A stretch of 64,000 nt of DNA from Tenebrio molitor (GCF_963966145.1 NC_091046.1:28210001-28274000), one strand, 5' to 3'; positions 10,444 through 21,120 are shown, counted from the stretch's first letter. Numbers and translations are program-made. Notes: a model not told the origin generated them from the letters alone.

Positions 10444-11886
10444 CAGGGTGACTGACGAAAAACCTTTGATGCTGTATCTTGCTTATTTTTGAAAACACTT
10501 CAATACCAACTAAATAAAAAAAATATATTGCGTCCAGTTTTTGACAGATGAACATCAGCTTCTTTTTTTCAAATAGCACTGTACATTTTTTTTAAATTCA
10601 GTATTGTAGAGATTCGTCTTCTGAATATAAAAATGCAAAGAACTAATGTTGACTCAAGTTGCAAAAAAACCACTTTGCATTTGCAACAGCACTTTTATGG
10701 CATCAGTCAATTGAAATTACTTTAAAATTGTACTTATATGGAAAATATTCAATCCAAACTATGATTTTCTGGTCCCTTTGTGCCTTTATTTGGTTCAAAA
10801 ATATGAAAAAAATGCTGTTGCAAATGGCAAGTGGTTTTTTGCAACTTGAGTCAACTATATACCCATTCATTAATCAAAAGTCAAGAAATCAAAGAGTAAA
10901 TGTACAAAATTTAAAAATCAAGTGACCAAAATAAACAAGAGAGAAGTTTGTTTTAAATGCTCGAAATGACTAAGTAAGCTCTGAATATTCATTTGTCAAA
11001 TCAGTTTGATCATAATAATAATAATAATGTTGCTGTGGAAGAAAATTTCCAAAGACTATTTAGTGTTAACGTGTGGTGTGGCACTTTTGGAGATAGAATG
11101 GACTAGTGGGTCCCTTTTTTATTGATAGCAGTCTCAATCAAACAAAATATCATATTATTGATTATCAATCGAAATAAGCAACTTTCTGAATGAGATACCA
11201 TTAGCAGTGTTGAATAGAGTCGTGTTTCATCAGGACGGCGCCATACCACATAATGCACGCATGAATTTTGTATTTTTAAATCATTTAAATAATTTTGGTG
11301 AACGACGAATGGGTGCTCATGGAGCTATTCGATGGCCTGCTAGATCCCCAGGTTTGAATCAATTGGATTTCTTTATATTCATTCGAAACTTTCCAGACAA
11401 TATTTATTTGACCCCATCAGGTACCCAAAAAGAGAGAGAAGAAAAAAGATAGTGCGAGTATGTCAGGAAAAACCTCGAATTTTTTTACTGAATGCAAAGG
11501 TGGGTATTTCTAGAAGGTATCGGCAGTGTCTGCAATAGCATTGAGGACATTTTGAACAACTAGAATAGATTTTGTATTGTTTACAAATTTGATAACTTGA
11601 TTTTTGATTTTCATTTTTTTTCATTTAAAATACATTTTTTGTTTTTTCCTTTAATGTAAAAATATTCAGAAGAAGATTCTTTATAAGAACGAATAAAAAA
11701 ATATATAGAGTGCAATTTGAAAAAAAAAAGTTGGCTATCGTCTGTCAAAAAATAGATGTCGAAAAAAATATCGAATGAGATAATAATGAAATGTTTTTCG
11801 AACTATTTCATTTGATGTGTCATTTATTCAAATCGGATAAAGAATAAGGAAGATACAGCGTCAAAGGTTTTTTGTCAGTCACCCTG
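10444..11886 (+). mobile_element. DUF4817/mariner-like element
   Basis: The ends CAGGGTGACTGACGAAAAAC and its near-complement ending 11886 are flanked by TA at 10442-10443 and 11887-11888. The inverted match runs about 40 bp. Joining the flanks restores the MITE arm (ACATATAAAGTG). Confidence 0.88.
11050..11430 (+). pseudogene. DUF4817/mariner-like transposase, catalytic remnant
   Basis: Plus strand, several frames: FSVNVWCGTFGDRM, then a decayed stretch, then VVFHQDGAIPHNARM and RWPARSPGLNQLDFF (within 11207-11452). These are the blocks around the second and third catalytic Asp. Stops and frameshifts occur throughout. About 600 bp upstream (10450-11040) has no coding I can recognise. Confidence 0.75.
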
Positions 11887-12261
11887 TATAAAGTGTGCGT
11901 TCTCCTTTAGCGATTTTAGGACAGCACTCTAGATTTTCAGATTCGACTGTACAAACCTCATATTGTTCAAAAGCTTGTCAAAAAAGCTTTCGACCAGTGC
12001 AATAATAAATAGGGGGTCCATTTGAAAAAATACACTCATTATTCTTATAGTCCATTCAAGAATCAAAAAACCACTAACGTCCTCGGTAACGATTATCGGC
12101 AACGCTGTCTACTGTAAAATTTGGTGAAAATTATAACTTCGAGGTTTATTAAGTATCTTGTTTTACTGGGCATGTTTAAGTAAAAATAATTAAAATTAAT
12201 AAATAAATGAAACGTGCTGAGCAATAATAAAACAATTTGAACAGAGTATGAAAAATAACTA

Positions 12262-12348
12262 AACTTTGTCCAGCGAGAGATTGGGAGATTTTAAATTGTG
12301 TTAAATTAACCCAACTCCACAAAATGCACTAGAATACTACTAGAATTA
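12262..12348. repeat. duplicated 5' end of a MITE
   Basis: These 87 bp recur at about 13058-13146 with essentially no change (CTTTGTCCAGCGAGAGATTG through ACTAGAATTAG). The two copies bracket the 12349-13045 segment like a very long target duplication. Confidence 0.85.
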
Positions 12349-13045
12349 GTATCGATTATGATCCCTGTTCTTCCTTTCTTGTTCACAAACAGCAATATCC
12401 AGAACTTTTTTGGGGCAGTGTATTTGCCAATGGCTTAGCTTGTACTTACACCATTGCCAAGACTCGGGCTTCTACTTCAGACAGTTGAGCCTCATATTGT
12501 CCACCACCTGTTTTAGACTGTTTTTCTGAAATAAATATTATCAGAGGTAGAACCTTTATTAAGTTGTTACATTGTAAGCAAACCTTATCCTCCGTTTTTC
12601 GTCGTCCACATCAAATTTCTCATTTTCCTGGTCCAAAAATTTTCTTTTCTAAAAATGTACATACATATGTAAAAATTAAACTTTGACTAGTAGGTACCTA
12701 TTTACTTACATTTGTTTCAGCTACTGTTTTTTTTTTTGGCTATTCTCCACAAATTTGAACATAAGATTTTTAGCTGTTTTACCCTCCTTGGGGCAGAAAC
12801 TACTATCGCATTGTACTCTTGGACGATCCATTGCCATGCAACATTTCGTTCTTTTTGCGAAGCTCCATCTGTGGCTTTGTTGTCATCAATACATCGATAT
12901 CTAAAGGATGGATAATGGTGGCATAAAGGATACAGAATAAGGATTATGATTTTGTATTGGGATTACGGATAATTGTCTTTTACAGATATCAACTTTTTCT
13001 TTTTTCTAGATGATAGCTACGCTTCCACTGCATATTCGGAAAATA
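12349..13045. repeat. 697-bp duplicated segment, derived copy
   Basis: Same content and orientation as 8304-9001. It contains the right terminal repeat of the Tc1 remnant without its left end, the Zeste/Myb-like exon fragments, and the first 65 bp of the foldback repeat. Neither edge is a natural transposon end. Confidence 0.88.
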
Positions 13046-13056
13046 AACTTATAATA

Positions 13057-13278
13057 TAAACTTTGTCCAGCGAGAGATTGGGAGATTTTAAATTGTGTTA
13101 AATTAACCCAACTCCACAAAATGCACTAGAATACTACTAGAATTAGAGTATAATTTCCGGGCAAAAATGTTACTGCTTGAAGGATATGTTTCAAATTTTA
13201 TGTGCACTAGCTACTCCTTTCTCTACGTAGAATTTAGTGGCTTTTATGTCAACCAATCTTTCGCTGGACAAACTATAC
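13057..13278. mobile_element. MITE with GTCCAGCG terminal repeats
   Basis: The left end TTGTCCAGCGAGAGATTGG (near 13063) and right end CCAATCTTTCGCTGGACAAA (13252-13271) are inverted. A TA lies close to each edge. No coding. It adjoins the decayed hAT gene. Confidence 0.65.
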
Positions 13279-13337
13279 CTACATGGGATTTTTTAAATTT
13301 TACCACCCTATAGAAGTTAAAAAAAAAAATGTTACTT

Positions 13338-13836
13338 GGGGAGGTATGATGCTTCTCGGGTAAATGACCCTCAATACGAGAACTGTCAACTTGTTAGTGG
13401 CTCGGTGGCCGCATGGCTGTCGGAGAAAGTACTCCGAGGTCGCGGTCCCGATGCTAGTGGGTTCGAATCCCACCGAAGGGGGACGATTTTTTCAAAGGAA
13501 GGAACCTCCGCCCGGCCATGGATGTGTGTGTATGTCTATCAGGGGCTGACGGTAGGGTGGTGGAAGGAAGAATCAACACTCTTTCGGCCACCACCGCGAG
13601 GTCAGCACGGGTTCGAGTCCCGTCGGGAAGGGTGCCCATGGGTGTATAAATGTTGTTGTGTATGTCTGTGAATGTGAGGTGGAATGGGCGTGGGTGGCCG
13701 GGGAAAGTGGCCCGGAGCCCCGTCGCATCACCGATAGGCAAAGGAACAAGGAAAATGAATTGGAAAAACGGCCGACCGAAAGGTACCGTAAAAGCCGTAT
13801 GGCAAAAAACGGGAATGGCAATTAAAAAAAAAAAAA
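13338..13836 (+). repeat. dimeric tRNA-type SINE
   Basis: Two tRNA-like units in tandem. The first has an A-box-like TGGCCGCATGG near 13406 and the B box GGTTCGAATCC inside a perfect T-arm-like GTGGGTTCGAATCCCAC (about 13456-13472). The second has GGGTTCGAGTCCC near 13608-13620. A pol III origin is inferred from these boxes. It ends in an A-run (13824-13836) and is flanked by GTTACTT at 13331-13337 and 13837-13843. It lies within a hAT gene. Confidence 0.8.
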
Positions 13837-14051
13837 GTTACTTTACTACTAGAAGCTGATGCATCTAATGATTGCTTATGTTTGTTGGTGTTCAAGTGTT
13901 TCGTTATAGCTGCTCTGCCCCCAACTGCAATACAAAATTCTTCTCTGCAAATATTGCAGAAAACAATGGTGTTTCTCTTTGATATGAGGAATGGAAATTC
14001 CTTTTTCAATTGATTGTTGAAGTGGCATTTCCTCTTTCTTGATTTTTCCAT
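13837..14051 (-). pseudogene. hAT transposase N-terminus (BED-like finger)
   Basis: From the ATG at 14051: KRKCHFNNQLKKEFPFL, then a BED-like finger, CNICREEF followed by HLNTNKHK, then SLDASASSSKVT. This is the N-terminus of a family of hAT proteins with a conserved KH..LDAxASSSK stretch. The SINE interrupts it just after SSSKVT. The gene does not continue recognisably beyond 13300. Confidence 0.75.
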
Positions 14052-14369
14052 CCCTTAAATTATTTTATTTTACACTTGTGTTGAAAACAGGGTTGTATAA
14101 TAATAAAAGTGAATTAATGAATTAATAAAACGTAAATTGTACTTACCCGAGTATAATATTCACTGCGAAAGAACTAATTTCGTATTTCCGTTAGTGTTAG
14201 AAGTAAACACGAAGTATAATAGGTTTTAGTAAACAAAGTCAAACAAAGCGATGGTGCGAAACACGTGCAGGGTGCACGTGATCGTAAAGTTCTTCTGTGC
14301 CCTGCGCATGCGTTTCATAATCGGCTCTTTCCGAACTGTACCGTCACATGACCTAACAGGAGGCAGGAT

Positions 14370-14493
14370 TAACAGATTAGTTTTAAAATATCGAAAAGGA
14401 GGACAGGTAGGAGGACACTTTTCGAGGAAGGACAGAACGTACAAAAGGAGGACTCTACTCCCTAAAGGAGGACGATTGGTCACCCTAATGGAA
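14370..14493 (-). mobile_element. probable hAT terminal region with GGAGGAC repeats
   Basis: The plus strand carries AAAAGGAGGAC or close variants four times between 14393 and 14472, ending GATTGGTCACCCTAA. This sits on the 5' side of the hAT N-terminus, where a terminal repeat with subterminal motifs is expected. The opposite end was not found. Confidence 0.45.
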
Positions 14494-14588
14494 ACTTTAA
14501 AGTCAACATGAAGGTAAAAGATAAGGTGCTGGTTGACCCAGGGGCTCAAAAACTACAGCTAATCGCAGGCAAGAATATAAACAACATA

Positions 14589-14713
14589 CAGTGAGCGGCA
14601 AAAGTATGGAATAAATTCATTAAAAATTAAACAAAAAACCTGTTAAAATATTTTTTTGAAAAAAAATTTGTTTAAGTTTTAATGAATTTATTCCATACTT
14701 TTGCCGCTCACTG
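14589..14713. mobile_element. 125-bp TA-MITE (CAGTGAGCGG family)
   Basis: The ends CAGTGAGCGGCAAAAGTATG and its exact complement at 14694-14713 are flanked by TA (14587-14588, 14714-14715). Almost the whole element folds on itself. The 1.45-kb foldback at 51085-52533 has the same ends. Confidence 0.9.
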
Positions 14714-14717
14714 TATA

Positions 14718-15763
14718 CTAACTATCAAAAAATTCCGAACACCAAGAAAAAGTTAACATTTTTTAATAAAACTTAACACAACTGTTCTAATAAGCAAAAA
14801 TAAAATAAGGTAACAAAGCGAGTTGAATTGGAGAAGTCAAACATGAAATTCAGTTGTTTTTCCGTTAGTAGTGCGTGGGACCTCCTTGCCAATTTACGCA
14901 CTCTGCCACACGTCTTGGCATGCTCCGAATCAGATTATCAATTTCCTCCTGAGGCAAAGCATCCCATATAACCTGAATCTCGTACCGTAATTGCTGTATA
15001 GTCTGGGGGCGCCGAGCTAAATTTTTTAATCTTTGTCCTATCATATCCCACACATGTTCGATGTGTGACAAATCCGGTGAACGTGGCGGCCAAGGCAAGA
15101 AGTTAACATTAGCATGTTCCAGATACTCTAAAGAAACACGTGCAATGTGTGGTCGAGCATTGTCTTGTTGGTAAAGACCGTTTGGAATGTCTTGAACATA
15201 CGGAACAAGAACAAGTTGTAGCACCTCTTGAACATATCGCCGGGCATTCATTGAGCCCTGAATAAAAATGAGAGGAGACTTGCTCCCGTAACAAATCGCC
15301 CCCCAAACCATTACGCTTACGGTACGAGCCACATGCCGTTCAACAGAATAAGCTGGATTGCGCCGTTCTCCACGTAATCTTCTGACCCTCTGTCGTCCGT
15401 CATGCATTCCCAAACAGAATCTGGATTCGTCCGAGAAGACGACCACGTTCCATTCCCTATCCCAGTTGATTCTTTCTCGGCACCAGTCTAGCCTTTGACG
15501 ACGATGTTCACGGGTCAAAGGTAGAACCAAATGAGGACGGTAACTGTGGAGGCCCCAAGATCTTATTCGACGATAAATCGTTGGCATAGAAATTCTCTGT
15601 CTGTGGTTCGTCTAGGACGTCCAGAACCTTGAGCACGACTATCTCTGTTTTCTACTGACCACGGATTTGATATGATATGTGTTAGACTGACAGCAAAACG
15701 TCTACCAAGTTTTATCAAAAAATTCTGTCATTTTCATGGTGTTCGGATTTTTTGGATAGTTAG
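14718..15763 (-). mobile_element. Tc1-like element
   Basis: The ends CTAACTATCAAAAAATTCCG (14718) and GGATTTTTTGGATAGTTAG (to 15763) are inverted, followed inwards by AACACCA. TA lies at 14716-14717 and 15764-15765. It sits directly beside the preceding MITE. Confidence 0.88.
14865..15735 (-). pseudogene. Tc1 transposase, N-terminally shortened
   Basis: The open frame 14865-15587 (240 residues) holds the whole DDE domain: FSDESRF, VMVWGAI, YQQDNARPHIA and SHIEHVWD, where the usual N-P is S-H. Upstream, in another frame to 15735, are a short helix-turn-helix remnant and the GSGRPRRTT motif. A normal Tc1 protein has about 340 residues, so part of the paired-like domain is deleted. The catalytic triad is present, but the protein could not bind its ends normally. 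Confidence 0.88.
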
Positions 15764-15765
15764 TA

Positions 15766-16400
15766 TATTAATGAAAACCGTAAACGTCTTTTTATTGTTA
15801 TTATAATCTTACAAGTGATTTTTTTTTATGTTGAAGGAATTCAATGGAAGTAAAAGAACCCTCGAATATAAATAATCCATCGACTTCATCATCTTCTACT
15901 AGTAACAATTTGCGTCAAACATTGTTAATTCGTTGATTTGTGAGCAACCTAACGAGGCTATTTTATGATACACAAATTATATAATCCGTCATGAAGGTGC
16001 TCAAAAAATTTACTGACAACTCCTTGCACGTTTGCGATTGCTTATGGTTTAAGAATGTATCTCTTGATTAGGTACATTGATATTATCAATACTACATATA
16101 TTACCAAATGTTTATACGTTCAAATAGTGTCATTGTATGTTTGACATGTAAAAAGTCATTATTGAAAAAATTATTCCGACTGTGTTTATATCTATTGATT
16201 TAAATATCCAAAAGTATCACCGGCTCTCCCTCCTTTAGATATAATAATTAATAACGGAGACTTATTATGAAAAAAAAAAACATGAATGTATATAACATTA
16301 ATTTCAATTCGCGTGGTTAACGAAGACGATAGAAGTTTCACTTCAACCGTGCGCTTATATGGGTGAGGCACACATAATTTTTTTTTATTATACCTGCATC
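15766..16400. other. no recognised feature
   Basis: AT-rich. Short open frames only; a possible retroelement-like scrap near 15856-15960 that I could not identify. Confidence 0.4.
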
Positions 16401-16401
16401 A

Positions 16402-16447
16402 GAATCGCCGTTTTAAGCACGCCTGAGCGTGCGAAAACAGGCGATTC
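16402..16447. repeat. hairpin at the 3' side of recombinase copy B
   Basis: GAATCGCC (16402-16409) pairs with GGCGATTC (16440-16447). The stem continues GTTTT/AAAAC, then GCACGC/GCGTGC around a CTGA loop. Its G+C is far above the local background. Confidence 0.75.
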
Positions 16448-16569
16448 AAGCACGCCGAGTTTTAAAGGTTGTCAAGGAAACAAGGTATATAGGTAACATT
16501 ATAACTTCATCGCTATCTTTATTGAAAATAAATTATTGAAATAACAACATAACTAATTAAGGTAGAAAT

Positions 16570-17806
16570 TCAAGGTACAATTTTCATTATTAGATATCTG
16601 AATCTGATTAGCTCCAGATTTTGTCTTTGGCTTTCAGTAACATTATGTGATGTAGATGGTCTAGACACGTAGTTTATTTCCCCCTTAGCAGCAACTGAGA
16701 CACTAGTATTTTCACCACTGACCATTCCAGCGATGAGTTTTGATACCTTCGTCCTGTTTGTGATGGATTCTTCAATATAACTCGCTGCTACTGTAGAAGA
16801 CTTCCAACCAACTTGACGCTTAAGTTTATCTATGTCCATTCCGCCATTTGCCATAATTGTAGCAGACGTCCGCCTGAAAAAATACCATTGTTAATCTTTA
16901 ATTTATTTATAGAATGACTGTAAACTACCTAAATGCATGAGCAGTGTATTTGTCAGGGTCTGGCAGCTTTAAGAAACGCGCTACTAGAGAGGGACATTTT
17001 CCGAAAGTATTAATTCCTACAACTTGGCGAATACATCTGCCAGATTCATGTTTTAAAAATACTCTGTCGGTGTTAACATTGCTTGGGCGAAGAGAAAGAT
17101 ACTTTTTAAACAACTGAACGTATGGTATGCCACCGTCATCATCTACAATAACGAATTTCCGGCCTTTGTCAGTTTTTAACGGACGAATGTTGACCACCAA
17201 CATAGAACCTTCTTCTTTAACATCAGACATTCGCAAATCACACATTTCTTGTCTCCTACACGAACCAAAAATTCCACAAATGGTGACAACCTGAAAATTG
17301 AAAGCATTATCTGACTTTTTTTAGAGAAAATTCATACACATACCTTTAAAAACAAGAAGCTAGCGTCAGGAGTATCAATGAAAAATTTTCGTAAATCTTC
17401 GTCCGTAAACACCCAAGACTTTTTTGGCTCGTGCCCCTTGTTCAAACTTTTCATAAATGCATGTAGCTTATTATATTTTGATATGTTTATCCCACTTTTT
17501 AATCTTAACATTGCCTGCAATTTTGAATGAATACACCAAACCGTTGAACATTTATATGTCTTAGACTGAGAAAAAAAGTCAAATAAGTATAAAATTTACG
17601 ATTTAATCTGTTTATCAACTTACCATTTCCATCACATAAGCAAGCATCAACGTTTCATCTACAATTTTGGCTTTTTTCAGTTCCATCCACTTTACAAACT
17701 TTTCATATTCCTTGATATATGCGTCTTTTGACTTCGCCGGTATTATTCTTGATTCCGCTTGTTCGGCCTATGCTTGTATATCGGGTGAAATCTCTTTTTC
17801 ACCCAT
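16570..17806 (-). pseudogene. Crypton-like tyrosine recombinase, copy B: complete, four exons, one stop
   Basis: Exons on the minus strand: 17806-17624, 17565-17344, 17290-16929 and 16873-16570, joined by GT-AG introns of 58, 53 and 55 bp. The sum is 1071 bp, 357 codons in one phase. Order: core-binding domain (DAYIKEYEKFVKWMEL); KSWVFTDEDLRKFF; arginine box FGSCRRQEMCDL; a possible catalytic Lys in TDKGRKF; HAFRR (HxxR), whose second R codon is split by the last intron; KRQVGWKSSTVAASYIEES with the tyrosine. The only defect is TAG at codon 13 (17768-17770). Tyrosine recombinases cut and rejoin DNA through a 3'-phosphotyrosine. This is the best preserved of the seven copies. Confidence 0.9.
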
Positions 17807-17899
17807 TTTCCTCGATTTTTGCGACGGACGTAGACGTGGATGTGAACGCGAGAAAAACGTAAACAATTCTCGTAACTATAGTAGCAAAAATTTGTTACA

Positions 17900-18122
17900 C
17901 AGTCTAGGACTGGTTTACAAATCTATGAGGGGCATGATGACCAACTCAATAGACCGGGACCAATGGCTTAACGTGACTTCCGAATCACGAGACAGAATAT
18001 AGTCTTTTTTTTATTTGTTTTTTTTTTAAATTTCGCCCTGGGTCGGAATCGAACCCGCGACCCTCGCGTCCCTGAACCGAAACGGACTCCCTTAGGCTAT
18101 ATTCTGCCTTATGCTCTCTCGA
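17900..18122 (-). repeat. tRNA-derived SINE
   Basis: The minus strand has a B-box region GCGGGTTCGATTCCGACC (about 18034-18051), preceded by a tRNA-like 5' part and followed by an A-rich stretch. The downstream part near 17950-17990 (GACCGGGACCAATGGC) looks like a SINE body. It lies between recombinase copy B and the next hairpin. Confidence 0.6.
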
Positions 18123-18200
18123 TTTATCACGACAAAAATTATTTCTAAGTTTTTAGTGCGTAATTTATTTCCAGTATTTCAGGTATAATAAAAAATAGCG

Positions 18201-18321
18201 TAAAGTATTCGTGGATAACTGGTCTTTAAAACACTTGCTCTATTTCGAGCACTCCGGCTACGCCGTCGTGCCCGAAAACTCGCGCGTGTTTTAAAGACCT
18301 TGTTATCCACTCATACTTTAA
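18201..18321. repeat. two-stem hairpin upstream of recombinase copy B
   Basis: GTGGATAAC (18211-18219) pairs with GTTATCCAC (18302-18310). The stem extends outwards to TAAAGTAT/ATACTTTA and inwards through GGTCTTTAAAACAC/GTGTTTTAAAGACC. An inner GAGCAC/CGTGC stem has the loop CCGGCTACGCCG. Confidence 0.8.
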
Positions 18322-18382
18322 TATACTATTTTCTAAGGCGGCTTCTTTTTTAAATAATAAATATTTTTTATTTTGAGCAATT

Positions 18383-18690
18383 CTATTGATGAATTGCTTC
18401 GTTTCGTTTACTTGATGGTGTTATTGTGTTACTGGGTTCTTCGTAAGCGTCTGGGTTTGGAATAGTAGCAGAATTATCATAGCCCACCTCTTGCATTGTG
18501 GCAACGTCAATCGAATGTGGATTGCTATTATTTGGTTTCTCACCAAGCAACTCATCTAATCTATCGAAATATACGAACCTTGTTGGACCTCTTCCAGTTT
18601 TCTTCTTCAAATTTTTGGTGGATTTATAATTATAAGTTCGTTGTAAATTTTGCCTTTTTCGGAGGTATGCCAAACACAAAATAAATGTAA
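18383..18690 (-). pseudogene. Myb/SANT-like (trihelix-type) protein C-terminal exon
   Basis: The frame contains LQRTYNYKSTKNLKKKTGRG and TRFVYFDRLDELLGEKPNN, the last helix and linker of Myb/SANT-like DNA-binding proteins in arthropods, and ends in a polar tail. The N-terminal helices are absent. It may be a transposon accessory gene or a host gene relic; I cannot separate these. Confidence 0.5.
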
Positions 18691-18715
18691 CATTCCATGT
18701 AAATTGTAAATACAA

Positions 18716-19376
18716 AAAAAATAATACGTAAACATGTAGGTATAATGTATTCTAACTTTAAAAAAACGATGCTTGGCCATGACAATCTGACAGATTTCAT
18801 CCTGTATATCTGAAGAAAACTTTGGTTAGGAATTTTGAAAATTTTGAAGTCACAATGTTGCCATACTTATGCTACGCTTTTTGAAGAATCGATTGAAACT
18901 GTATTAAAAGAAATTAACACAGAACCAGAGTGTGTCCGAATTGTCGAAGTTGGACTGTATACAGTTTAGGATTTAATTTAATACAAATTCATTGTTCTCA
19001 CATTGAAGATGTCCATCAATCGCATCGCTACTTAGATCGGGTCTATCTCATTTAAAATGTTTGTAGCACTTCAACACACTACGTTTTGTCTCGAAAGACA
19101 CAACTTTTGGCATTACACTTATAGTAAACTCTTTAAATTATTACTTTGTGTTGTCTAATTTAAAATAAATTAGAAAAACGTCAAAATTACATTTATTGAT
19201 GACTTTATTTACTTTTTGTTTTAGAATCATCTTGCAACATAGCATTTCTAATTTAGTTAAAAAAAGTTTACAACCAACATGAAATGAAATATAACTACTA
19301 CTTTCCTCAGTACTGCCAATTTAACATAATTAAAGCATGGCAAACTACTGTTTTTTTAAAGATGGAATAGATTATA
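18716..19376 (-). other. mostly unassigned; possible N-terminal exon of a long-spacing DDE transposase
   Basis: An ATG at 19113 on the minus strand begins MPKVVSFETKRSVLKCYKHF and then a stop. This resembles exon 1 of the transposase at 54861-56346 (MPRRLLKVEIKRSILTCFQTF). Nothing else is recognised. Confidence 0.3.
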
Positions 19377-19639
19377 CAGGGTGGTCCCGATATAACCTGC
19401 CAGAAGAAATCCAGTAATAGGTGGCGATGAGTAGAACTCGTACACAAAAAATGTTTCTAATAAAAGTCTTTTCGTTTTCGAGATAAAAATAATTGAAAAT
19501 TTGGTCAAAATTTGCTGTACGCTAATGAGTTAATCGGTTTTGAAAAGGTAATTCTGGTTATTTGGCTGCAATTTTTTTAGCAACGGTACCTGTAACACCT
19601 ATGACATTTGTCAAGTTTAATTTTAAATTTGCGAATCCT

Positions 19640-20060
19640 TCAAAAAGTTATGAAATCCACAAAACAAGAATACGCCGATTTGCATTTACTCTATGGTGAA
19701 ACACTTGGTAATTCAAGACCGGCAAGGCGACCATACGGCGAGCGTTTTCCTGAAGGAGTCCTTCCGTCCCGTTGTACTTTTGTGGAGCTACATCTGCATT
19801 TATGTGAGGTTGGTTCTAACTGATTCCAGTACGATGGCGTCCCCGATCCTCCATTTAACCACTCTGGATTTTAATTTTTGGGGCCACACGAAAGATTTGG
19901 TATACGAAGTTGAAATAAATACAAAAGGCCAACTCCAGAAACGCGTAACAGACGCCGCGAACCAGATTCGTAAAACCCAGAAATGCTGAATTCTGTTTAT
20001 GAAAATTGGAACCGGCGTACTTAAATGTGCTTAAATGCTAACGGAAGGCGCACAGAACAT
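19640..20060 (+). pseudogene. DUF4817/mariner-like transposase, internally deleted
   Basis: The N-terminal domain (KQEYADLHLLYGET, PYGERFPEGVLPSR, LHLHLCEVGSN) is followed, without the central DDE region, by the C-terminal part LTTLDFNFWGHTKDLVYEVE and VTDAANQIRK. The C-terminus near 20035 reads NGRRTEHLL, as in the family (GGHFEHLL). It cannot be active. Confidence 0.75.
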
Positions 20061-20465
20061 TTATTATAAAAGAATTTTTCTAGTCTAGTTTACCTCTCAT
20101 TAGTCAGTAGATATTCTCAGTTAGAGTTGAAAGTACAAATACGTAAAGTGTAAATAAATGTGTTCAATACATTATTTTGGCTATTTCAGCACAATTAAGA
20201 CGATACTCTTATTACACAGTTCTTCCACAATTTTGCACACGCTACCTCTACATTTATTTACAGATTGAGGAACACCACTTTATTTATTACTCATTCATCT
20301 CAGTATACAAAATCAGCTTTTATACCTAAATAAGCACCAGCTTTTTACCAGTGAATTAACGCACACAGTGTACAACGTTTTCAATAAATGTCATCAATTT
20401 GATTTAGTTTAATGTCAGATTTGAGATTTGTCATAAACGATTCAGGTATCTATGTTGCTTAGATA

Positions 20466-21120
20466 CAGTGGACTCCCGATTATCCGAAACAGTCGGGACC
20501 GGAGCCTTTTCGGATAAATGAAAGTTCGGTTAATACGGAGTTTTTGTACAAAAAAAAAACCGCTAAAATACAGTACATACTAATATACTGCTTTTTTCAT
20601 GTTCTCTTTGATTAATAACTGATAAGTCTCATCAATTTTATTGTACTCGCTTTTTTCATACACTTTCGCTGTAGTGCGGGGGATGCTAATACACAAAATA
20701 CAGCACTGTTCAATTTTTTTTGTGATTTTTTTCCATTCGGAAACAGTGCTTATACGAACACAATCATTTTTGACAACGCTACTTTGCAATGACTCTTCTT
20801 TATCAAGACGTAATGGCAGTTCATTTTGCCTAACACTAGTAACACGTTTACACTTTATTATGTTGCTCATGGTGATGTCAACTTTAACCTGAACAAATGA
20901 ACCTTAAAATGCATTTCTGTTAGATCTGAAATGAGATTCGGAAGTTAATTCCCACAAAAACGAAATTTTTATTAATTCTAAGAAGTGCACGTGCAAATTC
21001 CGGATAATACGGAGTTTCGTCTAGATTGTTTCGGTTAAAACGGCGGATATAAAATTTCCCTTTGTTTCGGATGACGCGGCGTTTCGGTAAATCGGGATTC
21101 GGATAATCGGGAGTCTACTG
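20466..21120 (-). mobile_element. pogo/Tigger-like deletion derivative
   Basis: The ends CAGTGGACTCCCGATTATCC and GGATAATCGGGAGTCTACTG are flanked by TA (20464-20465, 21121-21122). It lies inside the preceding DUF4817 element. Only the DNA-binding region of the transposase is left. Confidence 0.88.
20580..20870 (-). pseudogene. pogo transposase N-terminus (CENP-B N-type HTH)
   Basis: A 96-codon frame: KRVTSVRQNELPLRLDKEES, then RISTVSEWKKITKKIEQCC. This is the first helix-turn-helix of pogo/CENP-B-like proteins, which binds the terminal repeats. The second helix-turn-helix and the DDE domain are absent. Confidence 0.7.

Larger units (their letters stand above)
9897..11905. mobile_element. 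MITE with about 100-bp inverted repeats, carrying a DUF4817 element
   Basis: The ends GGAGAACGCACACTTTA (9897) and TAAAGTGTGCGTTCTCC (11889-11905) are inverted. The symmetry continues for about 100 bp; the arm near 9935-9990 matches the complement of 10354-10430. Subtracting the nested DUF4817 element leaves about 564 bp. It is non-coding. Confidence 0.8.
8937..12020. mobile_element. foldback element, copy 1 (truncated, carries nested insertions)
   Basis: Left arm 8937-9770; right arm about 11905-12020. Related to the complete copy at 31136-32529. The shared core includes GACCATATTGTGTGATTATC and TTTTAACGGAAAAATTGCAC. A MITE (9897-11905) lies in the centre; in the other copy the same position reads uninterrupted (CACCAAATTTAGCG). 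Confidence 0.7.

Noticed and set aside
8304..13045. Helitron-mediated capture
   Set aside because: No CTRR end, no TC start and no hairpin near the end at either copy.
13400..13480. functional tRNA gene
   Set aside because: The B box and T arm are perfect, but the acceptor stem does not close and a second tRNA-like unit plus an A-tail follow; a SINE explains it.
13336..13671. 111-codon frame in the SINE
   Set aside because: GC-rich SINE body; frames on both strands are open by composition.
18030..18115. functional tRNA gene on the minus strand
   Set aside because: Only the T-arm region is convincing; A-rich and SINE-body sequence follow.
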